Assembly (NCBI RefSeq): GCF_029543245.1
Contig: NZ_JARQWV010000015.1
Coordinates: 62,001-126,000, forward strand
Source of the DNA: Caulobacter endophyticus
GTDB lineage: Bacteria > Pseudomonadota > Alphaproteobacteria > Caulobacterales > Caulobacteraceae
DNA length: 64,000 nt
Reading direction: 5' to 3'
This document shows positions 15,559 through 25,715 of this stretch, one piece after another; position 1 is the stretch's first letter, and every line of letters starts with the position of its first letter. A program made the translations under genes and the position numbers. The notes beneath the pieces are model-generated. The model was given only the letters and a program-made list of their open reading frames with translations, was not told the origin of the DNA and searched no databases.

Positions 15559-16143
15559 ATGTCGCTCGACGCCCTGCTTTCCGAGATCCGCGCCTGCCGG
15601 GCCTGCGCCGGCGAGATCCCGCAGCCGCGTCCGGTGGTGCGGGTGGGGGAGGGCACGCGCCTGCTGATTTGCGGCCAGGCGCCGGGACGGCTGGTTCACG
15701 AGACCGGCCTGCCGTTCAACGACCCCTCCGGCCACCGTCTGCGCCAGTGGATGGGCGTCGATCGCGACACCTTCTACGACCGCCCGGAGATCGGCGTGGC
15801 GGCCATGGCCTTCTGCTTTCCGGGCACCAACCCCAAGGGCGGCGACTACCCGCCGCCGCCCCGCTGCGCCGCCCTGTGGCGCAAGGACCTGCTGGGCCTG
15901 CTGCCAAATGTCGAGCTGACCCTGCTGGTCGGCGGCTACGCCCAGGCCTGGGCGCTCGGCGCAGCCATGAAGCCCTCGATGACCGAGACCGTGGCCGCCT
16001 GGAGCGAATACGCCGCCCAAGGCGTTTTGCCCCTGCCGCACCCTTCGTGGCGTAACACCGCCTGGCTCAAGCGCAATCCATGGTTCGAGGACGAGGTCAC
16101 GCCCTATCTTCGCCGCCGTGTCGCGGGCATTCTTGGAGCATGA
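15559..16143 (+). CDS. Uracil-DNA glycosylase superfamily protein
   Basis: A 194-aa protein of the UDG fold. Motif A is LLICGQAPGRLVHETGLPFND and motif B is LPHPSWRNTAWL, the usual H-P-S-x-R-N loop. An N-terminal C-R-A-C and further Cys (AFCFPG, RCAALW) could hold an iron-sulfur cluster as in family 4/5 enzymes, but the spacing is not clearly that of family 4. It probably removes uracil or a related base. It overlaps the next gene by ATGA. Confidence 0.85.
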   Translation: MSLDALLSEIRACRACAGEIPQPRPVVRVGEGTRLLICGQAPGRLVHETGLPFNDPSGHRLRQWMGVDRDTFYDRPEIGVAAMAFCFPGTNPKGGDYPPPPRCAALWRKDLLGLLPNVELTLLVGGYAQAWALGAAMKPSMTETVAAWSEYAAQGVLPLPHPSWRNTAWLKRNPWFEDEVTPYLRRRVAGILGA

Positions 16144-17174
16144 ACCGCCGGAGCCTTCTTCTCACCGTCGGGGCTTCGGGCCTCGCCGTCGCCTGCGCCC
16201 CCATCACCCAGCGCCCCGCCATTGCGCCGCTCGGCCTGCGCGGCGCCCGGCTGCAGGATGACTGGATGGTCGCCTTCGACGGCGCCAAGCTGGGCCTCAA
16301 GCGCTGGCTGCCGCAGGACGGACAGGTCACCCACGTGGTGGTCGGCCTGCACGGCATGAACGACTATTCGAACGCCTATCACCTGGCAGCCGACTGGTGG
16401 GCGGGACAGGGCATCGCCACCTATGCGCTGGACCTGCGAGGCTTTGGCCGCTCGCCGCGCCGGGGCGTCTGGGCCTCGACCGACCTGATGATCGAGGATG
16501 TCCGCACCCTGGTGTCGCTGGCGCGTGAGGCGCACCCAGGCGCCAAGGTCTCGCTGGCCGGCGTCAGCATGGGCGGCGGCCTGGCCATCGCCGCCATGGC
16601 CACCGACAATCCTCCGGCCGCCGACTCTCTTCTGCTGTTCGCCCCCGCCGTCTGGGGGTGGTCGGCCCAGCCTCTGCCCTACAAGACCAGCCTGTGGATC
16701 AGCGCCCACACCGCCCGCAGCTGGGTGGTCAAGCCGCCCGAATGGCTGGTGCAGAAGGTGCTGCCGACCGACAACATGGAAGAGCTGCGGCGCATGGGCC
16801 GCGACCCGCTGATGATCTGGGGCGCGCGGTCCGACACGCTTTATGGCCTGGTCGGCCTGATGGAGCGGGCCTGGGCGTCGCTCGGCAAGGTGCGGGTCCC
16901 GGTCGCCTACTTCTACGGCGAGCGCGACGAGATCATCCCCGAGGAGCCGACGAAGCAGGCCGCCCGCCGCCTGAAGCCCGACGATCGTTCGGCCTTCTAC
17001 GCCAACGGCTACCATCTGCTGCTGGTCGACAAGCAGGCTGAAGTCGTCTGGCGCGACGCGGCCGCGTTCATGAAGGATCCGCAGGCCGACCTACCATCGG
17101 GCGCGCCGCCGATCCCGGGTGCGCCGACCGCGCCGAATGTCGTCAAAGTTCAGGGTGTTCCGGCCGGACGCTAG
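16140..17174 (+). CDS. Alpha/beta hydrolase, monoacylglycerol-lipase-like, exported or lipoprotein
   Basis: A 344-aa serine hydrolase (S33/lysophospholipase type). The N-terminus is a signal peptide ending ASGLAVACAP, which may be a lipobox with Cys as residue +1. The oxyanion segment is VVGLHGMNDYS, the nucleophile elbow is AGVSMGGG, the acid is in FYGERDEIIP and the His in NGYHLLLVD. The ATG overlaps the glycosylase stop (ATGA), so expression is probably coupled. The C-terminus is Pro/Ala rich. The substrate is not known. Confidence 0.87.
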   Translation: MNRRSLLLTVGASGLAVACAPITQRPAIAPLGLRGARLQDDWMVAFDGAKLGLKRWLPQDGQVTHVVVGLHGMNDYSNAYHLAADWWAGQGIATYALDLRGFGRSPRRGVWASTDLMIEDVRTLVSLAREAHPGAKVSLAGVSMGGGLAIAAMATDNPPAADSLLLFAPAVWGWSAQPLPYKTSLWISAHTARSWVVKPPEWLVQKVLPTDNMEELRRMGRDPLMIWGARSDTLYGLVGLMERAWASLGKVRVPVAYFYGERDEIIPEEPTKQAARRLKPDDRSAFYANGYHLLLVDKQAEVVWRDAAAFMKDPQADLPSGAPPIPGAPTAPNVVKVQGVPAGR

Positions 17175-17187
17175 TCGAACGTCCGGC
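17163..17187 (+). terminator. Hairpin at the hydrolase stop codon
   Basis: GCCGGACG / CGTCCGGC, 8 perfect base pairs around a loop that contains the TAG stop. No T tract follows, so termination strength is doubtful. Confidence 0.4.
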
Positions 17188-17317
17188 ATATTGCAGTGCG
17201 GTATGAACGATCATCGGTCTATGTGACAAAAAGCCGATGAAGTGATCCTTGCGGCGGCGCTCGGGGCGGCGTACACCCCGGCGCACTGTTTTCCAGGCTC
17301 AGGCGAGGCCCACGGCA

Positions 17318-18379
17318 ATGACCTTGTTCGATCTGCCCGATTTCGAAGGGCATGAAGGCGTCCACTCGTTCTACGACGAAAAGACGGGCCTCAAGTCGAT
17401 CATCGCCATCCACTCCACCGCGCGCGGCCCGGCCGCCGGCGGCTGCCGGATGTGGGACTACGCCAGCAGCGAGGCGGCCCTGACCGACGCCCTGCGCCTG
17501 TCGCGCGGCATGTCGTACAAGAACGCCATGGCCGATCTCGACTTCGGCGGCGGCAAGGCCGTGATCATCGGTGATAGCCGCAAGCAAAAGACGCCGGAAC
17601 TGTTCGAGGCCTTCGGCCGCGCGGTCGACAGCCTGGGCGGTTCGTACTGGACGGCCGAAGACGTCGGCGTCTCGCCGGCCGACCTGGAAAGCACCCGCAA
17701 GACCACCCGTTACGTCGCCGGCCTGGAAGGCCACGCGGCCGCCTCGGGCGATCCCTCGCCGGTCACCGCCGAGGGCGTGTTCCGCGGCGTGCGCCTGTGC
17801 GTCGAGCGTGCGCTGGGCCGTGACCTGACGGGCGTGAAGGTCGCCATCCAGGGCGTCGGCCATGTCGGCGCCTATCTGGCCGAGAAGCTGCACGCCGCCG
17901 GCGCCAAGCTGATCATCGCCGACGTCAACCAGGTGGCCCTGAACGAAGTGGCCGCAAAGACCGGCGCCGAGATCGTGTCGACCGACGCCATCTTCGACGT
18001 GGAAGCCGACGTCTTCGCCCCCTGCGCCCTGGGCGGCGCGATCTCGGCCGCGACCCTGCCGCGCCTGAAGGTCAAGGTCATCGCCGGCGGCGCCAACAAC
18101 CAGCTGGCCGACGCCATGATCGGCCAGACCGTGTTCGATCGCGGCATCCTCTACGCCCCCGACTACGTCATCAACGGCGGCGGCATCATCAACGTGGCCG
18201 CCGAGATCCGCGCCCTGGAAGCCGGCGGCGCCTTCGATCCGCAATGGGTGGCGACCAAGCTCGATCGCCTGGCCCTGACCCTGGGCGAAGTGCTCGACCA
18301 GTCGCTCGCCGAAAAGCGCCCGGCCAACCTGGTCGCCGACGAGATCGCCCGCGCCCGCATCGCGGCGGCGCGTTCCTGA
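17318..18379 (+). CDS. Glu/Leu/Phe/Val dehydrogenase (leucine dehydrogenase type)
   Basis: A 353-aa NAD-dependent amino-acid dehydrogenase that would deaminate a branched-chain or aromatic amino acid to its 2-oxo acid. The catalytic domain has GPAAGGCRMWDY, SYKNAMADLDFGGGKAVI with the catalytic lysines, and the hinge NGGGIINVAAE. The Rossmann domain has VAIQGVGHVGAYLAEKL and ends its second strand at IIAD. The length fits leucine dehydrogenase rather than glutamate dehydrogenase. The ATG at 17318 is preferred to upstream codons because it gives the family N-terminus. Exact substrate uncertain. Confidence 0.9.
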   Translation: MTLFDLPDFEGHEGVHSFYDEKTGLKSIIAIHSTARGPAAGGCRMWDYASSEAALTDALRLSRGMSYKNAMADLDFGGGKAVIIGDSRKQKTPELFEAFGRAVDSLGGSYWTAEDVGVSPADLESTRKTTRYVAGLEGHAAASGDPSPVTAEGVFRGVRLCVERALGRDLTGVKVAIQGVGHVGAYLAEKLHAAGAKLIIADVNQVALNEVAAKTGAEIVSTDAIFDVEADVFAPCALGGAISAATLPRLKVKVIAGGANNQLADAMIGQTVFDRGILYAPDYVINGGGIINVAAEIRALEAGGAFDPQWVATKLDRLALTLGEVLDQSLAEKRPANLVADEIARARIAAARS

Positions 18380-18388
18380 TCCTGATGG

Positions 18389-18518
18389 AACCTCCCCCTG
18401 TGGGGTAGGTGATCGCGAAGCGATCGGTGGGGGGATCGGTTGCCGTATTGGCCAATGCCGCGGCAGCTGAAAACGGCCCCCCACCGGCCTTCGGCCGCCT
18501 CCCCCAAAGGGGGAGGTT
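18389..18518. repeat. Long intergenic inverted repeat, copy A
   Basis: Outer arms AACCTCCCCCT (18389) and AGGGGGAGGTT (ends 18518), with inner GC-rich hairpins (GATCGCGAAGCGATC; CCGGCCTTCGG). It sits between convergent genes. Same plan as copies at 21288, 23927 and 41631. Confidence 0.75.
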
Positions 18519-18520
18519 CT

Positions 18521-19972
18521 CTATCTACCGCTCAAACTCGCCCCCGCGTCCTTGTCCAGCCGCAGATAAACCGGCAGAGCCAGCAGCGTCACCACGCCGA
18601 TCGCCACGAACGGCCAGACAAAGCTTGCCGGCGTCAGGGCGTGGTCGCCCGCGCCGCGCGTCAGGTGCAGCATCAGGCCGCCGAAGCTGACGCCCAAAGC
18701 GAGGCCCACCTGCTGGCTGACCGCCGCCAGGGTCGAGGCGGCCGCCACGCGCGGCTGGGGCACGTCGGCATAGGCGATGGTGTTGGCGGCGATGAACTGG
18801 CTCGACCGCGCGAAGCCGCCGACCAGCAGCAGCACGATCATCAGCCACATCGGGGTCGCGGCCGTGAAGAAGCCCGGCACGGCGGTCATCAGCGCCGTGG
18901 CGACCACGAAGACCGCCAGCGCGGTGCGGAAGCCGTAGCGCTTGAGCAGCGCGCCGGCGAAGGGGCGGGCGACGAGTACGCCCAGGCCCGTGGCGATGGT
19001 CACGCCGCTGGCCTTCAGCGGGCTCCAGCCCAGCGCCACCTGCAGCAGCAGCGGCATCAGGAACGGACTGGCCCCAATGCCTAAGCGAACGAAGGTGCCG
19101 CCCACCAGGCTCGCCCGGAAGGTCGGATAGCGCAGCAGGGTCAGGTCGAGGATCGGCTTGGCCTGGGCCCGGCAGTGCTTGAGGTACAGCCAGCCCGCGC
19201 CCAGTGACACGGCCAGCAGCAGCGCCTGCACCGGCGGCGGCAGCAGCGACAGCCCCGCGGTCTCGGCCAGGCCGATCAGGCCCGACAGGGCGATCGCGCT
19301 CATCACGAAGCCCAGGGTGTCGAAGCGCCCGGCTTCCGGGTCTGGCGCGCCCTTGGGCACGAAGCGGCGCACGGCGATGGCGCCGACCACGCCGATCGGC
19401 AGGTTCAGGTAGAAGATCCACGGCCAGTCGGCGACCGACAGCACGAAGCCGGCGATCGGCGGGCCGATCAGCGGCCCGACCATGGCCGGCATGGTGAACC
19501 AGCCCATGGCGCTGATCAGCTTGTCCTTGGGCGTCGAGCCCACGACAATCAGCCGGGCCACCGGCGTCATCATCGCCCCGCCTATGCCCTGGACGATGCG
19601 GGCGGCGACCAGTTGTCCGAGGTTCTGCGACAGGCCGCACAGCGCCGAGCCGGCCAGGAACACCAGCATGGCGATCAGGAACACCCTTCGTGCGCCATAG
19701 CGCTGGGCCGCCCAGCCGCTGGCCGGGGTGAACACGGCCAGCGCCAGGATGTAGGAGGTGAGCGCCAGCTTCAGGTGGATCGGGTCCGCCAAGAACGCCT
19801 GGGCCAGGCGCGGCAGTGCGGTCGACAGGGCCGTGGAGTCGATGAACTCCATCAGGAGCGCGCTGGCGACGGCCAGCGAGACGAGGCGGGTGGTCCAGGG
19901 CGAGATCGGCGCCTCTCCCGTCTCGGTTTCGGTGAGGGGCGGCTGGCGGGGATCTGAAGCGAGGTCGGACAC
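18521..19972 (-). CDS. MFS transporter, DHA2 (EmrB/QacA-like) drug efflux type
   Basis: A 483-aa inner membrane transporter with about 14 predicted hydrophobic segments. The segment LLMEFIDSTALSTALPRLAQ is motif D1 of the drug/proton antiporters. QRYGARRVFLIAML is motif A, LVAARIVQGIGGAMMTPVAR is motif B, and GPLIGPPIAGFVL is motif C, marking an exporter. Substrate unknown. The stop codon abuts repeat copy A; the divergent VWA gene begins 128 bases upstream of the start. Confidence 0.9.
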   Translation of the reverse strand: MSDLASDPRQPPLTETETGEAPISPWTTRLVSLAVASALLMEFIDSTALSTALPRLAQAFLADPIHLKLALTSYILALAVFTPASGWAAQRYGARRVFLIAMLVFLAGSALCGLSQNLGQLVAARIVQGIGGAMMTPVARLIVVGSTPKDKLISAMGWFTMPAMVGPLIGPPIAGFVLSVADWPWIFYLNLPIGVVGAIAVRRFVPKGAPDPEAGRFDTLGFVMSAIALSGLIGLAETAGLSLLPPPVQALLLAVSLGAGWLYLKHCRAQAKPILDLTLLRYPTFRASLVGGTFVRLGIGASPFLMPLLLQVALGWSPLKASGVTIATGLGVLVARPFAGALLKRYGFRTALAVFVVATALMTAVPGFFTAATPMWLMIVLLLVGGFARSSQFIAANTIAYADVPQPRVAAASTLAAVSQQVGLALGVSFGGLMLHLTRGAGDHALTPASFVWPFVAIGVVTLLALPVYLRLDKDAGASLSGR

Positions 19973-20100
19973 GGAGGTGGGGGTTACGCCCCTCCTGGCC
20001 AGGCTTCAACCGCGCGCCGTTCACGAGCGCGGGAGCGGTCGCCGTTGCGTCGGAGGGCGGAAGGCTTCATCCTGCCAAACAGACGTTCGAGAACCCCGCA

Positions 20101-21279
20101 ATGTTCCTTCGCTTCTTCTCCGAGCTGCGCCAGGCCAAGGTGCCGGTGTCCCTGCGCGAGTACCTCCTGCTCATGGAGGCGCTGGACAAGGGCGTCATCG
20201 ACCGCTCGATCGACGACTTTTACTTCCTGTCGCGCGCCAGCCTGGTGAAGGACGAGAAGAACCTCGACAAGTTCGACCGCGTGTTCGGCCACGTCTTCAA
20301 GGGGCTGGAGACGGTGGGCGAGGGGATCACGGCCGACATCCCGGAAGAGTGGCTGAAGGCCCTGACAGAGAAGTTCCTCACCGACGAGGAGAAGGCCCAG
20401 ATCGAGGCCCTGGGCGGCTTCGAAAAGCTGATGGAAACCCTGCGCGAGCGCCTGGCCGAGCAGAAAGAGCGCCACCAGGGCGGCAGCAAGTGGATCGGCT
20501 CGGGCGGCACCTCGCCGTTCGGCAACAACGGCTACAACCCCGAAGGCGTGCGCATAGGCCAGGACAAGGGCCGTCACGGCCGGGCCGTGAAGGTCTGGGA
20601 CAAGCGCGAGTACAAGAACCTCGATGACTCGGTCGAGTTGGGCACCCGCAACATCAAGGTCGCCCTGCGCCGCCTGCGCAAGTTCGCCCGCACCGGGGCC
20701 GCAGAGGAACTCGACCTGCCCGGCACGATCCGCGGCACGGCGGAGAAGGGCTATCTCGACATCCAGCTGCGCCCCGAGCGCCGCAACGCCATCAAGGTGC
20801 TGATCTTCTTCGACATCGGCGGCTCGATGGACGGCCATATCAAGCTCTGCGAGGAGCTGTTTTCCGCCGCCAAGACCGAGTTCAAGAACCTGGAGTTCTA
20901 CTACTTCCACAACTGCCTCTACGAAGGCGTGTGGAAGGACAACAAGCGCCGGCACACCGAGAAGGTCGCCACCTGGGAGGTGCTCCACAAGTTCCCGGCC
21001 GACTACAAGGTGATCTTCGTCGGCGACGCCACGATGAGTCCTTACGAGATCACCTATCCGGGCGGCAGCGTCGAGCACTGGAACGAGGAGCCCGGCGCCA
21101 TCTGGATGAGCCGGGTCACCGACATCTACCAGAGCTGCGTCTGGCTCAACCCCACGCCCGAGCGCCACTGGGATTACACCCAGTCGATCGGGGTCATGAA
21201 GCAGCTGATGAACGACCGCATGTTCCCGCTGACCATCGACGGCCTGGACAAGGCGATGCGGGAACTGGTGCGGGGGTAG
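20101..21279 (+). CDS. VWA domain protein, CoxE-like
   Basis: A 392-aa cytoplasmic protein. The N-terminal half (MFLRFFSELRQAKVPVSLREYL) is the CoxE-like region. The C-terminal von Willebrand A domain has a MIDAS motif in FFDIGGSMDGH and the later metal-ligand segment VIFVGDATMSP. Such proteins work with a MoxR AAA+ ATPase, as chaperones that load metals or mature enzymes. Here no MoxR gene is adjacent: an MFS gene is divergent and a repeat follows. Confidence 0.88.
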   Translation: MFLRFFSELRQAKVPVSLREYLLLMEALDKGVIDRSIDDFYFLSRASLVKDEKNLDKFDRVFGHVFKGLETVGEGITADIPEEWLKALTEKFLTDEEKAQIEALGGFEKLMETLRERLAEQKERHQGGSKWIGSGGTSPFGNNGYNPEGVRIGQDKGRHGRAVKVWDKREYKNLDDSVELGTRNIKVALRRLRKFARTGAAEELDLPGTIRGTAEKGYLDIQLRPERRNAIKVLIFFDIGGSMDGHIKLCEELFSAAKTEFKNLEFYYFHNCLYEGVWKDNKRRHTEKVATWEVLHKFPADYKVIFVGDATMSPYEITYPGGSVEHWNEEPGAIWMSRVTDIYQSCVWLNPTPERHWDYTQSIGVMKQLMNDRMFPLTIDGLDKAMRELVRG

Positions 21280-21287
21280 AAGAAGAA

Positions 21288-21454
21288 CCTCTCCCATAGG
21301 GAGAGGGAGGGGCCCATGCGAAGCATGGGAGGGTGAGGGGTTTCAAAGTCGGCGGTCCCATCACCTCGCCTCGAATGAATGCCTTGGGTAAACGGTGAGC
21401 GGTGTAACCCCTCACCCTCCCGCGCGTTGCGCGGGCCCCTCCCTCTGGGAGAGG
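21288..21454. repeat. Long intergenic inverted repeat, copy B
   Basis: Outer arms CCTCTCCC / GGGAGAGG and 16-bp perfect inner arms GGGAGGGTGAGGGGTT (21327-21342) and AACCCCTCACCCTCCC (21406-21421). The 3' half overlaps the end of the merR gene. Same plan as copies A, C and D, with different sequence in the arms. Confidence 0.75.
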
Positions 21455-21831
21455 GAAACAAGATACCCCGCGATCGCCGTCCGTCGCGCGTCCAGCGCCT
21501 CCAGTTGCGCCCGCAGCCGGGTCTTCAGGCGATCCGGGCACGCCCCATCCTCGCCCAGCAGGTCGACGATCTCGGAGATCGGCAGACCCAGCGCCTTGAG
21601 GTCGGCGATCGCCGCCAGCCGCGCGCGGGCCGAGGTCCCCAGGGTGCGGACGTTCTTTGGGCCGCGCCCGCAGGTGATCAGGCCCATCTCCTCGTAGTGG
21701 CGGATGGCCCGCAGGGTCAGGCCCAGCTGTTCGGCGACGACGCCGATCGGCAGTTCCGACGACCGCAGCGAAAATCGCGGGGCGGTCGCGGCGGCGCTGG
21801 CCTTCGAGGGGGCGGTGTGGACGGCTTGCAT
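21412..21831 (-). CDS. MerR family transcriptional regulator
   Basis: A 139-aa regulator. The helix-turn-helix begins LPIGVVAEQLGLTLRAIRHYEEMGLI, the MerR signature, followed by the wing (TSARARLAAIADLKALGLPISEIVDLL) and a dimerisation helix. The ATG at 21831 has AAGGGAG 5 bases upstream. A GTG at 21936 overlapping the pccA stop (GTGA) would add 35 residues and is a real alternative. The last ~14 codons lie in repeat copy B, so the C-terminus derives from the repeat. Position after pccA suggests control of acyl-CoA or related metabolism, which is inference. Confidence 0.82.
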   Translation of the reverse strand: MQAVHTAPSKASAAATAPRFSLRSSELPIGVVAEQLGLTLRAIRHYEEMGLITCGRGPKNVRTLGTSARARLAAIADLKALGLPISEIVDLLGEDGACPDRLKTRLRAQLEALDARRTAIAGYLVSLSQREGPAQRAGG

Positions 21832-21932
21832 CTGAACTCCCTTGCGAATGGTCGTCTGGGCCCGGCGGCGGCGTTCGGCGAGGGCGAGAGCTGCCTTTGT
21901 CCGTGGACCGGGGATGGCGAGGTCGGCGAGGC

Positions 21933-23906
<1,974 letters not shown>

Positions 23907-23926
23907 CGGCGGCGGTCCTTGGAACC

Positions 23927-24047
23927 AGATCCTCCCCCTGAAAGGGGAGGTGTCGGCGAAGCCGACGGAGGGGGAAGTTGATCGGGCGGTGGCGGGGTCT
24001 TCCCCCTCCGGCCCTTCGGGCCACCTCCCCCTTCAGGGGGAGGATCT
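23927..24047. repeat. Long intergenic inverted repeat, copy C, between pccB and pccA
   Basis: 121 bases with perfect 16-bp arms AGATCCTCCCCCTGAA (23927-23942) and TTCAGGGGGAGGATCT (24032-24047). Inside are hairpins TCGGCGAAGCCGA and GCCCTTCGGGC, then GGAGGGGGAAG / CTTCCCCCTCC. It splits the pccB-pccA operon. Confidence 0.85.
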
Positions 24048-24051
24048 TCGA

Positions 24052-25584
24052 TCACAGCGGAATGTTGTCGTGCTTCTTGTAGGGGTTGGTCAGAACCTTG
24101 CCCTTCAGCGAGTGCAGGGCCCGGACGATGCGCTTGCGGGTGCCGTGGGGCATGATGACGTCGTCGACGTATCCGCGTGAGGCGGCCACGAACGGGTTGG
24201 CGAAGCGGTCCTTGTACTCGCCCTCGCGGGCGGCGAGGGCTTCGGGGTCCTTGGCCTCCTGGCGGAAGATGATCTCCACCGCGCCCTTGGCCCCCATCAC
24301 CGCGATCTCGGCGGTGGGCCAGGCGTAGTTGAAGTCGCCGCGCAGGTGCTTGGAGCTCATCACGTCATAGGCCCCGCCATAGGCCTTGCGGGTGATCAGC
24401 GTCACCTTCGGCACGGTGGCCTCGGCATAGGCGAACAGGAGCTTGGCGCCGTGCTTGATCAGGCCGCCGTACTCCTGCTTGGTGCCCGGCATGAAGCCCG
24501 GCACGTCGACCAGGGTGACGATCGGGATCTCGAAGGCGTCGCAGAAGCGCACGAAGCGGGCGGCCTTGCGGGAGCTGTCGATGTCGAGCACCCCGGCCAG
24601 CACCTGCGGCTGGTTGGCGACGACGCCGACCGTCTGGCCGTCCATGCGGGCGAAACCGCAGACGATGTTCCTGGCCCACTCGCTGGAGATCTCGAAGAAG
24701 TCGGCCTCGTCGACGATCTTCAGGATCAGCTCCTTCATGTCGTAGGGCTTGCCCGGGTCGGCGGGGACCAGGCTGTCGAGGCTGGCTTCCTGGCGATGCG
24801 GATCATCGAAGCTTTGGCGGATCGGGGCCTTCTCGCGATTGGACGAGGGCAGGAAGTCGACCAGGCGGCGCACCTGGGTGAGCGCTTCGAGGTCGTTCTC
24901 GAACGCCCCTTCGGCCACGCCCGACTTGGCCGCATGCACGCGCGCCCCGCCCAGCTCCTCGGCGGTGACCACCTCGTTGGTGACGGTCTTCACCACGTCG
25001 GGCCCGGTGACGAACATGTAGCTCGTATCCTTCACCATGAAGATGAAGTCGGTCATGGCCGGCGAATAGACGTCGCCGCCGGCGCAGGGGCCCATGATCA
25101 CGCTGATCTGCGGGATGACGCCCGAAGCCAGGGTGTTTTCGAGGAAGATGTCGGCATAGCCGGCCAGGCTGTCGACGCCCTCCTGGATGCGCGCCCCGCC
25201 GGCGTCGAACAGGCCGATGATCGGGGCCCCGGCCTTCATCGCCTGGCGCTGGACCTTGACGATCTTGGCCGCGTGGGCGCCCGACAGGCTGCCGCCGAAC
25301 ACCGTGAAGTCCTTCGAGAAGACGTAGACGACCTTGCCGTTGATCGTGCCCCAGCCGGTGACCACCCCGTCGCCGGGCACCTTCTGCTCGGCCATGCCGA
25401 ACTCGGTCCCGCGGTGCTCGACGAACATGTCGAACTCCTCGAACGAGCCTTCGTCCAGCAACAGATCGATCCGCTCGCGCGCCGTCAGCTTGCCTTTCGC
25501 ATGCTGGCTCGCCACCCGCTTCTCGCCGCCCCCCGCCCGCGCCTGCTCGCGACGACGCTCCAGCTCTTCCAGGATGTGTTGCAA
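24052..25584 (-). CDS. pccB: Propionyl-CoA carboxylase beta subunit (carboxyltransferase)
   Basis: The 510-aa carboxyltransferase that moves carboxyl from biotin to propionyl-CoA. It contains [19 protein letters not shown], the oxyanion-hole glycines in [17 protein letters not shown], a second pair in [13 protein letters not shown], and [16 protein letters not shown]. The start is TTG at 25584 with GGAG 6 bases upstream. It reads divergently from pccR, the expected arrangement for propionyl-CoA assimilation genes. Confidence 0.94.
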   Translation of the reverse strand: MQHILEELERRREQARAGGGEKRVASQHAKGKLTARERIDLLLDEGSFEEFDMFVEHRGTEFGMAEQKVPGDGVVTGWGTINGKVVYVFSKDFTVFGGSLSGAHAAKIVKVQRQAMKAGAPIIGLFDAGGARIQEGVDSLAGYADIFLENTLASGVIPQISVIMGPCAGGDVYSPAMTDFIFMVKDTSYMFVTGPDVVKTVTNEVVTAEELGGARVHAAKSGVAEGAFENDLEALTQVRRLVDFLPSSNREKAPIRQSFDDPHRQEASLDSLVPADPGKPYDMKELILKIVDEADFFEISSEWARNIVCGFARMDGQTVGVVANQPQVLAGVLDIDSSRKAARFVRFCDAFEIPIVTLVDVPGFMPGTKQEYGGLIKHGAKLLFAYAEATVPKVTLITRKAYGGAYDVMSSKHLRGDFNYAWPTAEIAVMGAKGAVEIIFRQEAKDPEALAAREGEYKDRFANPFVAASRGYVDDVIMPHGTRKRIVRALHSLKGKVLTNPYKKHDNIPL

Positions 25585-25715
25585 GGCTTACTCCGACCGG
25601 ACTGTGAACGTCGCAAAGAACGGATTTTGCGTGGTATCGGGTTCCAGTCTCAAGGAAATTGAGGCTGTGGCGAGGGCTTGCGAACTTGCATCTTGTGAAA
25701 TAGCAAAGTTGCGAA
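25585..25715. promoter_or_regulatory. Divergent pccB/pccR promoter region with TTGC/GCAA repeats
   Basis: Contains CGCAAAGAACGG, GATTTTGCG, TTGCGAACTTGC and GCAAAGTTGCGAAA. From memory, the ScfR/RamB/PccR family binds sites built on TTTGC/GCAAA, such as AACTTTGC; one such site, on the minus strand, lies just before the pccR start. Exact operators are inferred. Confidence 0.5.
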
